Source: an uncultured Bacteroidota bacterium (GTDB lineage: Bacteria > Bacteroidota > Bacteroidia > Chitinophagales > Chitinophagaceae). From it: DNA of 64,000 bases. Position numbers and translations under genes: made by a program. The notes below the pieces were generated by a model. The model did no database searches. It was given only the letters and a program-made list of their open reading frames with translations, and was not told the DNA's origin. The stretch lies in assembly GCA_903837525.1 (NCBI GenBank), contig CAILUU010000046.1, positions 1 through 64,000 of the forward strand, read 5' to 3'. Below are positions 55,570-64,000 of the stretch, piece after piece. Each line of letters opens with the position of its first letter. Positions within the stretch are counted from its first letter, which is position 1.

Positions 55570-58548
55570 CTACTCCACTTTCAATCCCCAATCTTTTCCT
55601 TTTTCAGTTGCTGGTAAACCATCTTTTAACCATTTAGCTGGTTTAGCATCTTTTAAATAATAATCAAAAAATTGGCTTAGGCGTACCGATAAATCTTTAC
55701 GATTTTTACGCTCTACTAGGTTATGGTCTTCGCCATTATATTGCAACATCCACACTTTTTTGTTTAAACGACGTAAGGCGGTAAAAAATTCTATTCCTTG
55801 ATACCATGGCACAGCCCCATCAGCATCGTTATGCATTATTAATAAAGGCGTAGTTACTTTATCGGCTGCAAAAATTGGAGAGTTTTTTATGTATAAATCT
55901 TGGCGCTGCCATAGTGTAGCCCCAATGCGGCTTTGGCTTTTTTCGTATTGAAATTGGCGATTTAAACCAGTACCCCAGCGTATTCCACCATAAGCACTCG
56001 TCATATTACTTACTGGTGCACCAGCACCTGCAGCTTTAAATATATTTGTACGGGTAACTAACCAAGCTATTTGATAACCACCCCAGCTTTGACCTTGTAA
56101 ACCCATATTGGTGCTATCTACCCAACTAAATTTACTTAAATGTTTTGCGGCACTTACTACACTATTGTAAGCACTCTGCCCAGGCTCACCAGTTTTGTAA
56201 TAAATATTTGGATCAAAAACTAAGTACCCATTACTTGTAAAATAGGATACATTTATGGTAGATGCACTAGGTGCTGGTCCGCTGTAACGATATAGGTTAT
56301 CTGCATCTCTTTCATAAAAATAAAAAATAACAGGATATTTCTTTTTAGGGTCAAAATTTTCAGGTTTAAACAAAAGTCCTTCACTCATTTTGCCATCAAA
56401 CATTTTCCATTTTACTAATTCAGATGTGTACCAATTATACTCTTTTTGTTGTGCTGCTACATCGGTTAATTGTGTTGCACTAGTGAAATTGGTAGTGCTA
56501 TATAATTCATTACTAGCAGGTGTAGAACGTTGAAATAAATACACATCAGTATTTTTGGCTTTTGCAAATTGCCCATAAGCAACACCACTGCTGGAAAGCG
56601 TTGTAGGATTATCCATAACATTTACTTTTTTTGTAGCATAGCCTGCATATTTTGTTATGGTATTGAAAGATCGCAATAAAATATTTTCGTCTACATCAAT
56701 AAATCTTTTTTCAGCATCTAATCGTACATAATCATACCTAGTTTTATTTTTTCTACCAAACCCATTGGTAATATTTTTAGGAGCTAAAGTTGCATTAGGA
56801 TCAACTTGCCAAATATCGTACTCATCGTTTAGTAAAAAAGATTCGTCCATAGCCGTCCAGCCTGTCATTCCAGCAGCGGATGGGTAATCTGGTACATCAT
56901 TTTCGGTATCGTATAATGGTACTTTAATTTTAGCTGTTACATTTTGGGTAATTCCAGTTTCAGTACTATAAACAAAATAGTTTTTTAGGGCTGGGTTATA
57001 CCAATAAACATACTTGCCTTGTGGCGATGCTTGTGGAAATGCCTCAAGATTTTTAAATACTTCTTTTTTACTACCATCATTGGTATTAACAATATAGGCA
57101 GATTGTAATCCTCTACCCGTCCATTGGCTTTGAACTCGATTACCCTTGGTTGTTGTACCAATAACGTAGTTTGCATTTCCCTCATTTACCAACTGACCAT
57201 TTTCAAGGTTTTCATCGCTAAGTTGTACAAGTTTATTGTCCTTTAAATTAAACACCGTTAAATAACTTCTTTTTAATTCGTTGTCTACTTGTTTTAATTG
57301 TTGCGGTTGTAAATAATCATCATTATAATGCCACACATCTAAACGAGCTAATTCAAAATCAACCAAGTTGGTATCTTTAGGAGCTTTAATAGGTGATACT
57401 CCAAAAAATAATTTAGCTCCATCTTTACTAAATTGTACTGTTGCGTTTTCACTAATGGTTTTACCCAAACTCATTCCTACTGTATTTTTTTCGGCTAATA
57501 GTTTTGCAGAATCTTGTGTTGAGGCATAATACCAAAGTTTGTAAAATTTTTGTAAAGCCTTGCTACTACTGTCTCTTTCGGCAACAAAAGCTATTTGCTT
57601 TCCGTCTTCATCAAAGGCGTAACTTTTAGCATCATTAAACATTCTAGCAATAGTATCTACTTTTTCGGTTTGCAAATTGTACAACAATACCATTGCTTTA
57701 CTGTTGGGATCCTTACTATTTTTAGTGGTTTCAATTAAAAGTTTGGTAGCTTTTTTATCAAAATAATATTCGCTAACAAGTTTAAAAACTTTGTCTTTTC
57801 CGGCTGCTAATTTCTTTACTATTAAATCAGTTCCTTCGCTTGTTGCGGCAGCACTTGCATCATCGCCTTCTGCATCTTTTTCTACATCAACAAAAATATC
57901 GTCTTTTGCACTTTTTAGTATTGCTGCAGCAGCCTTTTGTGCTGCGGCTATTACATCCTCCCTATTAATTTTTCCTTTTATAGAATCTATCGATTTTTTT
58001 ATTACAGAATCTGCCAATTTCACTAGCATATCCATTTTTACTTTATTGCTATCAATAGCAGGTGTTTTCTTTTTTGTAGTGTCGGGCAAAGGCTTTTCGA
58101 TATGATACGCTAACCAACCGCTTGCCTTTTCTGGGGTTTTAAACGTTTTTACTCTTGGTAATTTTAATACAGAATCTTTTCCTAATTCAACCATAGCCAA
58201 GGTATCTTTTGCCATTTCATCTGGCTTTTTCTTTTTAATTTTTGCTTGCCTCGTTTCTTGAAAAATGGGTTTGATTTTAAAAACAACATAACGGCTATCT
58301 TGCGTTATTACAGCACTGTAACCTCTTGCAATTGTTTTTTTAGTTTGAGTTACTAAATTATGTATGGTTAATTCACCATCGCCCTCTTGCGGATTAATGG
58401 TATAAACTGCATAATTACCATCGTTACTAATCATTCGCTCCCCAACGCTTTTCCAGTCGTCGTAAACATCATGTGTTAGCGGTTTTTTATTTTGAGCTGT
58501 AGCAAATACTGCTATTAAAATAAAACAAAGAATAAATATATTTTTCAT
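55570..58548 (-). CDS. Exported S9 family (prolyl oligopeptidase-type) peptidase
   Basis: A serine peptidase of 992 residues with a signal peptide (1-18, ending ATAQ). The catalytic alpha/beta-hydrolase domain is at the C-terminus: Ser821 in GQSWGGY, Asp910 in NDADGAV and His942 in GEDHNL. Before it lies a long beta-propeller-like region. Between residues about 130 and 240 there is a Lys- and Asp/Ala-rich, low-complexity insert not typical of the family, which makes the protein longer than usual. It would cut oligopeptides in the periplasm or outside. It stands alone with its own hairpin. Confidence 0.9.
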   Translation of the reverse strand: MKNIFILCFILIAVFATAQNKKPLTHDVYDDWKSVGERMISNDGNYAVYTINPQEGDGELTIHNLVTQTKKTIARGYSAVITQDSRYVVFKIKPIFQETRQAKIKKKKPDEMAKDTLAMVELGKDSVLKLPRVKTFKTPEKASGWLAYHIEKPLPDTTKKKTPAIDSNKVKMDMLVKLADSVIKKSIDSIKGKINREDVIAAAQKAAAAILKSAKDDIFVDVEKDAEGDDASAAATSEGTDLIVKKLAAGKDKVFKLVSEYYFDKKATKLLIETTKNSKDPNSKAMVLLYNLQTEKVDTIARMFNDAKSYAFDEDGKQIAFVAERDSSSKALQKFYKLWYYASTQDSAKLLAEKNTVGMSLGKTISENATVQFSKDGAKLFFGVSPIKAPKDTNLVDFELARLDVWHYNDDYLQPQQLKQVDNELKRSYLTVFNLKDNKLVQLSDENLENGQLVNEGNANYVIGTTTKGNRVQSQWTGRGLQSAYIVNTNDGSKKEVFKNLEAFPQASPQGKYVYWYNPALKNYFVYSTETGITQNVTAKIKVPLYDTENDVPDYPSAAGMTGWTAMDESFLLNDEYDIWQVDPNATLAPKNITNGFGRKNKTRYDYVRLDAEKRFIDVDENILLRSFNTITKYAGYATKKVNVMDNPTTLSSSGVAYGQFAKAKNTDVYLFQRSTPASNELYSTTNFTSATQLTDVAAQQKEYNWYTSELVKWKMFDGKMSEGLLFKPENFDPKKKYPVIFYFYERDADNLYRYSGPAPSASTINVSYFTSNGYLVFDPNIYYKTGEPGQSAYNSVVSAAKHLSKFSWVDSTNMGLQGQSWGGYQIAWLVTRTNIFKAAGAGAPVSNMTSAYGGIRWGTGLNRQFQYEKSQSRIGATLWQRQDLYIKNSPIFAADKVTTPLLIMHNDADGAVPWYQGIEFFTALRRLNKKVWMLQYNGEDHNLVERKNRKDLSVRLSQFFDYYLKDAKPAKWLKDGLPATEKGKDWGLKVE

Positions 58549-58653
58549 AATTAAGTTTTGATTATTAAAGTTACTGTTTACAACAATAAGTTGAATAGAA
58601 ATTTTACTTGATTAAAACAAATGGATAGGTTATTAGTGTGCATTTAATACACA

Positions 58654-59250
58654 TTATAATTCATCTTCATTTATAAACCCCCATTCCGCTGTCAAGGTCT
58701 CTAATTGTGTACCTTTCAATTTTAATGCATCGTAATGGCCTGCATTACTTTTTTGCCTAAATGCTTCATACAAGGTTACTGCACATGCTACAGAAATATT
58801 TAAGGATTTTATGATTCCTATTTGTGGTATAATAAAATTACCGTCTGCCTTACTAATAATTTCATCGCTAATACCACTATGTTCGTTACCAAAAATTAGT
58901 GCAACTGATTCTGTTAAGTTTAATTGATGTAATCCTACAGCATCTGTACTTAAATGTGTGGTATAAATTTTTTTATAACGCTTACGTAATTCTGCAAAAC
59001 AGTCATCTGCATTTGTGTATTGGTGAATGGTTAACCATTTTGCAGCACTACTACTACTTTTTGCTCCCCATTTGCGATGTGGTGGAATTTTATTGTTAAG
59101 TATAAAAATATCTTGAATACCTACAGCATCTGCAGTACGCATTACAGCAGATATATTGTGTGGATCAAAAACATTTTCTAAAACAATCGTTAAGTCGGGT
59201 TGTCGTTTATGTAAAACAGCGGTTAAGCGTTCGTTACGTTCTGGTGTCAT
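58654..59250 (-). CDS. trmH: tRNA (guanosine-18-2'-O)-methyltransferase
   Basis: A SpoU/TrmH-type methyltransferase of 198 residues with the trefoil-knot fold. The start TPERNERLTAVLHKRQPDL and VFDPHNISAVMRTADAVGI match TrmH closely, and the knot motifs ALIFGNEHSGIS and IPQIGIIKSLNISVACAV are present. It should methylate G18 in the tRNA D-loop. An exact -7 box lies 19 bases upstream. Divergent from the PH-domain gene. Confidence 0.92.
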   Translation of the reverse strand: MTPERNERLTAVLHKRQPDLTIVLENVFDPHNISAVMRTADAVGIQDIFILNNKIPPHRKWGAKSSSSAAKWLTIHQYTNADDCFAELRKRYKKIYTTHLSTDAVGLHQLNLTESVALIFGNEHSGISDEIISKADGNFIIPQIGIIKSLNISVACAVTLYEAFRQKSNAGHYDALKLKGTQLETLTAEWGFINEDEL

Positions 59251-59269
59251 TTTTATAAATTAGATTTAG

Positions 59270-59277
59270 CAAAAATA
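59270..59277 (-). promoter_or_regulatory. -7 box of trmH
   Basis: TATTTTTG on the minus strand, an exact TAnnTTTG, 19 bases before the trmH ATG. A near-match TAGCTTTA at 59290-59297 serves the divergent gene, 4 bases before its ATG. Confidence 0.5.
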
Positions 59278-59301
59278 ACGGAAAGATTGTAGCTTTATAC
59301 C

Positions 59302-59922
59302 ATGAGAACAGCACTTAAAAAAGACGAAAAGATTTTAGTAGTTATACGGCAACACTGGCTTCAATTAGTATTACCCATTTTTGCTTGGTTAATAATTAGT
59401 ATACTAATAGTTTGGTTCTTACCCACTGGCACTGCTTTATTAATCGCATTAGTAGCCTTCCTTTTCCCTTTGTACGAGTATATAAATTGGAAATATAATC
59501 TTTGGGCAGTAACCAATTTACGTGTGGTAGATGAGAGCGGTTTTTTTAGTAGATATTCAAAAGAAAGCCCGTTGGATAAAATTAATAATGTAGAGTATGA
59601 TCAAAGTTTTTTAGGCCGTCTTTTAGGCTATGGAAATGTTGATATACAAACAGCCGCAGAAATGGGCGAAACAACTTACCATTTAATACATCATCCCAAA
59701 TTATTAAAAGATACCATTACGCATGCACAGGAAGAATACAAGAAAAATAATATTGCTAGCCAAGCTAACTTATTAGCCGAGGCTATTGCAAAAAGTAATG
59801 TAATACAACAACCATCCCAGCAAATGATAGCAGATGAATTAAATAAATTATTTGAGCTATTGCAAAAAGGAGCAATTACTCAAGAGGAATATGTTGCTCA
59901 AAAAAATAAATTACTAAGTTGA
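59302..59922 (+). CDS. Membrane protein with PH-like and SHOCT domains
   Basis: A 206-residue membrane protein. Two hydrophobic helices (about 18-60) lie at the front, then a bacterial PH-like domain of the YdbS/DUF304 type (LWAVTNLRVVDESGFFSR, then SPLDKINNVEYDQSFLGRLLGYG), and a C-terminal SHOCT motif (ADELNKLFELLQKGAITQEEYV). SHOCT domains often mediate oligomer formation. The function is not known; a role in envelope upkeep is only a guess. It is convergent with the big barrel gene. Confidence 0.83.
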   Translation: MRTALKKDEKILVVIRQHWLQLVLPIFAWLIISILIVWFLPTGTALLIALVAFLFPLYEYINWKYNLWAVTNLRVVDESGFFSRYSKESPLDKINNVEYDQSFLGRLLGYGNVDIQTAAEMGETTYHLIHHPKLLKDTITHAQEEYKKNNIASQANLLAEAIAKSNVIQQPSQQMIADELNKLFELLQKGAITQEEYVAQKNKLLS

Positions 59923-60005
59923 TGCCATGCCTATAGACAAACCTTTCCCTGTTAAACTTATTACAGAAATAGTAAAATCCAGTGTAAATGAAGATATTCA
60001 AAAAT

Positions 60006-63000
60006 TTACAAAATAGCTCTAACGCTTGCTCTTCCTATATGTATCATTCTAGTTTCGCCTGGTTTTCTTCCTTCATATTGAATACTAATTTCTATATTTC
60101 CAGCTAGCCTTTTGGTATATTCTACATTCCACAAATAATTTTGGCCAGCTACTAACCCATCTAACAAAACATACCCAACAGTTGTATTTGCTGCAACAGC
60201 ATAGCCATCAAACTTTATTTTATTTAATGTAAATTTTGCAATGATGGTACTGCTGTTTAAAATATTATAACGTACATCTGCCGATAAAGAATTATTGACA
60301 GCTTTTTCTAGTGAGTCAATCGTATTTTGCTTATTACTGTAAGTATAACTTAATCCTAATCTAAAATTAGATTTATAAATGTAGGCTACATTAGGCTCTA
60401 TATTATATTGGTTAATGGTGTAATTACGGTTATTAAATTTTGAACCACTTGTATTTAATACATTTTTTATTTGCCGTAGGTTAATACTAGATATAATTCT
60501 TTTACCAATATTGTAACGTATTTTACCCGATAAATTTGTAAGTGTTCGCCCCTCAAATCCATACGATAATAACGACTTTGAATTGGCTGCACTATGCGTA
60601 ACATCTACCCCCCATACAATATTATTTCTATTGTAATAAAGGGTGTTACTAAAAAATGAACTTAAGCTTATTAACGTAGTATCTACCAATTTTTTTGTAA
60701 ATGGATTAAATTGAAATTTGCCTGTTGAAATATCTTTTTTACTTATTTGCAAAGCAGAGCTGGTACTTATTCTATTTAATTGTTTAGTAATAAAGCTGCT
60801 TGTGTTTGTCATTTTTAATAGCGCTTTGGGCAATATATTTATGTTATAGTTAAATTGGATATAATTAGCTTTTACAAATTGGTTACTTGGCGTAAACACT
60901 CGTATGTATTTTTTTTGATCTTGAAAAACAGCAATTTCAAACTCATTTAATTCTGGTATATTGTTACTGTTATAATCTATCCAAGTGTACTCTCCTTGGC
61001 CAGCAGGTACTTCAACATAGGTAAATTCTCTTTGTTGCTCCTGCCCTGCTCCTAGTTCATACAACACATCACCATTTAACAATCCTTTCCAAACGTTTAC
61101 TAAATATTGTGCCCTGCCTAATAAACTTTCATCTGCTTTTTGTTTTGTAAGAACACTATTTAGTATGGCTAATTTTCTATAAGTAATATTAGCTTTTACC
61201 TGATGTTTTTCGCTACGCATTAATTCGGTAAAAAAATTATAATTATAGCTTTTATCTACAAGTTGTAAAGCTGCTTTTACTGGAAACAAATCTTTTCGTG
61301 TAAAAAATGAGCCTCCCCATTTATTTAATTTTTCTTGATTAGATTTTATGAATACTTCAGACACATCAAAACCAAAACTCAATGGCGTTAACGTATCTGC
61401 AATTTTATTTGTTAACTTATTATATTCTCCTGTATAGTTTGCGCCAATTTGTATTTTTTTAAATTGAATTAATTCTTTGCTAAAGTTAATAGTGGGGCGT
61501 ATATAAATACCCTTTTGTACTGTGTTGTTTGTAGTAGTAAAGCTTAAATTATTTGTGAGTTTCCAACCTTTAATAGTAGCATATTGATTTAGCTGTTGCC
61601 TAAACCCCTTATAGTTATCACTTCTAGTATAGTTGAAAATTTCGTAACGAATAGAGTTACCTTTAGCATCTGTTAGCTTTGTAGCAATGTTTGTAATATG
61701 CTCATCGGCATTTGCAATTTCAAAAGGCAAACTCCAATCTCTTAAAAACTCTACATTACGTAATCTTTCTAAGGGTTTAAAACGAGCCTGCACAAATTCG
61801 TAACCAATTTTTGTTTGTATCCTTAACCCATTTTTTAAACCATTTAGTTTTCTATCCTCATCTGTAAACTCAAGCTTAGCAGCAATTCCATCGTCGTTAT
61901 TTTTATTTTTTTTCGAAAAAAGATTTATATCATATTTAGAGAAAGCGACTTCAGTTTTAATTTTTGTATTTGGTTTAAGTAAATATTCAGTTGCAACGGT
62001 TATTACTTGTATTTTTTTAGCGGTAACTAATAAGCTTACAGGTTCCCAATCGCCTTGCTTTTCATTATTTACACTTGGCTTTACCCAAATAAATGATTTA
62101 CCGTTTGTAGCATTTAGCAATTGGGTGTAATTGCCTTTGCCTGGCCCTAAATAGGTAAAGGACACGTTGTATAAAACATCGTTAGGGTTTCCTGAAAGTA
62201 CAAATATTGAGTCCTTAAAAGTAAGGTTATAGAGGGTGTCAATTTTTTTATACAATATTTTAACAAGACTAAATGTGTCTCGTATTGCATTTTCAAAAAA
62301 GGCTGTGTCAATACCATCACCAACATTAGTTAAATATTGTTTTTGTTTAGCATCTAAAGGTTGGTTTATTGACGAATTTTTTGCATCGGAATTAGAGTAC
62401 GCTCCTATGCTTACAAATAGCTTATCCTTAAAACTTATTTCATTATGTGCATAAATTTGAGCATTTAAAAAATTTCTATCGGCATATTCAAACTCTATTT
62501 GTATGCGTTTATCTTTTGTAATTAAGTGTTTTGGTGTAAAGGTTACTTCTGCCGTATTATAGTTAATAATATAATCCTGATCTTCTCCACGTTGGAGCAA
62601 AAGACCATCCATAAAGACCCTTTCGGTACCTGCTAATACTACAAAAAATAATTCAAGATTAGGTGTTTTAAGCCGGTATGGACCTTGGTTTCCTTCAATA
62701 GTTTCTAAAAAATTACGGGTAAATTTTCCTTTAGCTATTGCACCACTTACTAAAAAAGATTCTTTTATATTTTTACCAATTTTATTATCGGTTATAAAAG
62801 AAATCCCTTGTAAGCGTTTATAAAAATTTAAAAAATAATTTTTATTTTGGCGTATATCAATATCGCCTAAGTTTACTTGCCAATTTTTCTTTTTTACTTG
62901 TAAATAAATTTTATCAAACTCATTTAAGTTTTGTGTATTTCCCTCGGGTTGTATAGGAATATTATTGTCGGTAATAGCAGCCGTTAGCTCTAAACTATCG

Positions 63001-63506
63001 CCTATAAAACCATTTAGTTGTAAGTTTAAACTACTATTTACAACAGCATCTTGACTATTGCCAAACGAAATTCCTCTACCAAAACTTCCTTCTGATTTTA
63101 TAGTACCAAAATCAAATAAAGGGTTTCCTTGTTTTTCAATTGGTGTTAAGCGAAAACGTTTATTAGCTAAAAAATTATTTTTAATACTATCATAGTCGTA
63201 CCCTTTTACGCTCGTATTTAATTTAAACGGAAAAACTCTATACCGCACTACAACGCTATCTTTTAGTAGTTTTATTAACCAAGTTAGTATAGCATTTACT
63301 TCATTTACTTTGTATAGTGACTTATCTATTCCATCTATTGTTATAGAATTTGGAATAATGCTTAGTGAATCTAATTTTAGTATGTTTTGTGCCGTACTAA
63401 TTAGTTTAATGCGTTGGTTAGATAAATTTGATGGAACATCCTGAGCAATAACTGTAAGCACAGATAGTAAACTTAAAAAAAGTAGATATATTTTTTTAAC
63501 TTTCAA
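60006..63506 (-). CDS. Very large outer-membrane beta-barrel protein, unknown
   Basis: An exported protein of 1,166 residues with a signal peptide (1-21, VLTVIAQ). Residues about 40-330 hold conserved-looking blocks: [40 protein letters not shown], then [26 protein letters not shown]. The remainder alternates aromatic and polar strands typical of outer-membrane barrels and ends in RASVRAIL. Similar proteins of this size are common in Bacteroidota without known role. The start is a TTG at 63506; no ATG is nearby that would keep the signal peptide. A box TACTTTTTG overlaps the start codon. It is not a TonB receptor: no plug motif was seen. Confidence 0.78.
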   Translation of the reverse strand: MKVKKIYLLFLSLLSVLTVIAQDVPSNLSNQRIKLISTAQNILKLDSLSIIPNSITIDGIDKSLYKVNEVNAILTWLIKLLKDSVVVRYRVFPFKLNTSVKGYDYDSIKNNFLANKRFRLTPIEKQGNPLFDFGTIKSEGSFGRGISFGNSQDAVVNSSLNLQLNGFIGDSLELTAAITDNNIPIQPEGNTQNLNEFDKIYLQVKKKNWQVNLGDIDIRQNKNYFLNFYKRLQGISFITDNKIGKNIKESFLVSGAIAKGKFTRNFLETIEGNQGPYRLKTPNLELFFVVLAGTERVFMDGLLLQRGEDQDYIINYNTAEVTFTPKHLITKDKRIQIEFEYADRNFLNAQIYAHNEISFKDKLFVSIGAYSNSDAKNSSINQPLDAKQKQYLTNVGDGIDTAFFENAIRDTFSLVKILYKKIDTLYNLTFKDSIFVLSGNPNDVLYNVSFTYLGPGKGNYTQLLNATNGKSFIWVKPSVNNEKQGDWEPVSLLVTAKKIQVITVATEYLLKPNTKIKTEVAFSKYDINLFSKKNKNNDDGIAAKLEFTDEDRKLNGLKNGLRIQTKIGYEFVQARFKPLERLRNVEFLRDWSLPFEIANADEHITNIATKLTDAKGNSIRYEIFNYTRSDNYKGFRQQLNQYATIKGWKLTNNLSFTTTNNTVQKGIYIRPTINFSKELIQFKKIQIGANYTGEYNKLTNKIADTLTPLSFGFDVSEVFIKSNQEKLNKWGGSFFTRKDLFPVKAALQLVDKSYNYNFFTELMRSEKHQVKANITYRKLAILNSVLTKQKADESLLGRAQYLVNVWKGLLNGDVLYELGAGQEQQREFTYVEVPAGQGEYTWIDYNSNNIPELNEFEIAVFQDQKKYIRVFTPSNQFVKANYIQFNYNINILPKALLKMTNTSSFITKQLNRISTSSALQISKKDISTGKFQFNPFTKKLVDTTLISLSSFFSNTLYYNRNNIVWGVDVTHSAANSKSLLSYGFEGRTLTNLSGKIRYNIGKRIISSINLRQIKNVLNTSGSKFNNRNYTINQYNIEPNVAYIYKSNFRLGLSYTYSNKQNTIDSLEKAVNNSLSADVRYNILNSSTIIAKFTLNKIKFDGYAVAANTTVGYVLLDGLVAGQNYLWNVEYTKRLAGNIEISIQYEGRKPGETRMIHIGRASVRAIL

Positions 63507-63579
63507 AAAGTAACAATGATTGATGCATTATAAAAATACGTAATTAAAAATAAGTAAGTCTTAAGTGGGCTTAATAAAA

Positions 63580-63604
63580 AATGCCTCCATAAATTGAAGG
63601 CATT
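63580..63604 (-). terminator. Terminator of sdhB
   Basis: AATGCCT / AGGCATT stem with an 11-base loop, followed on the minus strand by TTTTTATT. It starts 22 bases after the sdhB stop. Confidence 0.75.
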
Positions 63605-63626
63605 ATATTCATTAAAATAAATAAAT

Positions 63627-64000
63627 TTATTCCTCCGTACTTAACGACGCACTTAAATACTCTCTATTTAACCGGGCAATATTACTAACCGAAATACCTT
63701 TAGGGCATTCAGCCTCACAAGCGTAGGTATTGGTGCAATTTCCAAATGCTTCCTTATCCATTTGAGCGACCATATTTAAAACCCGACTTTCTCTTTCTGG
63801 CTGGCCTTGTGGTAGCAATGCAAGTTGACTTACTTTAGCACTAACAAATAACATAGCACTACTATTTTTACAGGCAGCAACACAAGCACCGCAACCAATA
63901 CAAGCTGCTGCCATAAATGCATCATCTGCATTTTTTTTATCAATAGGCAAGGCATTTGCATCTTGTGCATTACCCGTATTTACACTAATGTATCCACCAG
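63627..64000 (-). CDS. sdhB: Succinate dehydrogenase/fumarate reductase iron-sulfur subunit (partial)
   Basis: The 3' end of the iron-sulfur subunit; the gene continues beyond the right edge of the window. The frame stays open to position 64000 ([16 protein letters not shown] upstream of the first visible start-like codon), so it is cut by the window edge and not a short gene. The [4Fe-4S]/[3Fe-4S] cluster motifs are [13 protein letters not shown] and [15 protein letters not shown]. The protein passes electrons from the flavoprotein to the quinone site. The end of the gene has a terminator, so sdhB is the last gene of its operon. The other subunits should lie beyond 64000. Confidence 0.93.
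   Translation of the reverse strand, partial: GGYISVNTGNAQDANALPIDKKNADDAFMAAACIGCGACVAACKNSSAMLFVSAKVSQLALLPQGQPERESRVLNMVAQMDKEAFGNCTNTYACEAECPKGISVSNIARLNREYLSASLSTEE

Noticed and set aside
59927-60016. A 29-codon frame starting MPIDKPFPVKLITEIV after the PH/SHOCT gene
   Set aside because: Too short, overlaps the end of the large barrel gene and has no family features; it might be a remnant but the evidence is too thin.
1-64000. tRNA, rRNA, CRISPR array or intact transposase
   Set aside because: Looked for in all gaps; no cloverleaf, rRNA segment, spaced repeat array or transposase motif was seen. A tRNA search program would settle this.

Overview
The window is AT-rich DNA (by eye about 35% GC, lower at the left end) from a member of the Bacteroidota, most likely the Chitinophagaceae or a close relative. 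The support is: a SusC/SusD pair; Bacteroidota-specific families (DUF3822, DUF4249, DUF1835, a short primary sigma factor); several exact TAnnTTTG -7 promoter boxes; almost no Shine-Dalgarno sites; and a Bacteroidota-type ParE/ParC pair. The genus is inference. I see no rRNA, tRNA, CRISPR array or intact insertion sequence.

Layout. 1-2.5 kb: a very AT-rich accessory patch with two unrecognised genes in tandem, then a DEAD-box helicase gene cut off after motif Ia and joined to foreign coding sequence, then a short palindromic repeat. 2.5-7.0 kb: a saccharopine dehydrogenase-family gene and gyrA. 7.1-21.3 kb: a polysaccharide utilisation locus. It holds a membrane-spanning one-component regulator (divergent), SusC, SusD, two probable surface glycan-binding lipoproteins, a GH16 endo-beta-glucanase and a GH3 beta-glucosidase, and it closes at a 15-bp hairpin. 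The enzyme set points to a beta-1,3(1,4)-glucan such as laminarin: SusC/D and the binding proteins capture it, GH16 cuts it at the surface, GH3 releases glucose. A pair of 17-base direct repeats lies in the regulator-susC gap.

21.4-34 kb: a second DEAD-box helicase, a di-haem cytochrome c peroxidase, the DUF3822-rsmD-formyl-THF ligase-lpxK operon, a MATE exporter, an M1 peptidase, a folB/TPR pair, trxB and an orphan DUF4249 lipoprotein. 34-38.2 kb: primary sigma factor, a half-size DUF1456 protein, pnp and rpsO (the classic rpsO-pnp order with a terminator between). 38.2-41.7 kb: a Gfo/Idh/MocA oxidoreductase and two glycosyltransferases. 41.7-47 kb: ftsE without ftsX, purM, ribF, holA and a coiled-coil membrane protein. 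47-52.7 kb: topoisomerase IV genes parE and parC with a DUF1835 gene between them. 52.7-64 kb: YkgJ-like protein, an atypical SDR, a decayed SH3-domain gene, a rhodanese-thioredoxin fusion lipoprotein, an S9 peptidase, trmH, a PH/SHOCT membrane protein, a very large outer-membrane barrel protein and the 3' part of sdhB.

Most of the window is ordinary housekeeping. The parts worth a second look are the left accessory patch, the PUL control region, the mosaic three-module glycan-binding protein, an RsmD with an altered catalytic motif, gene remnants in the gaps, a long inverted repeat that supplies the end of the DUF1835 gene, and a consistent sign of leaderless transcription. I found no clearly new multi-gene system; the two-gene unit at 49-1833 is the best candidate.
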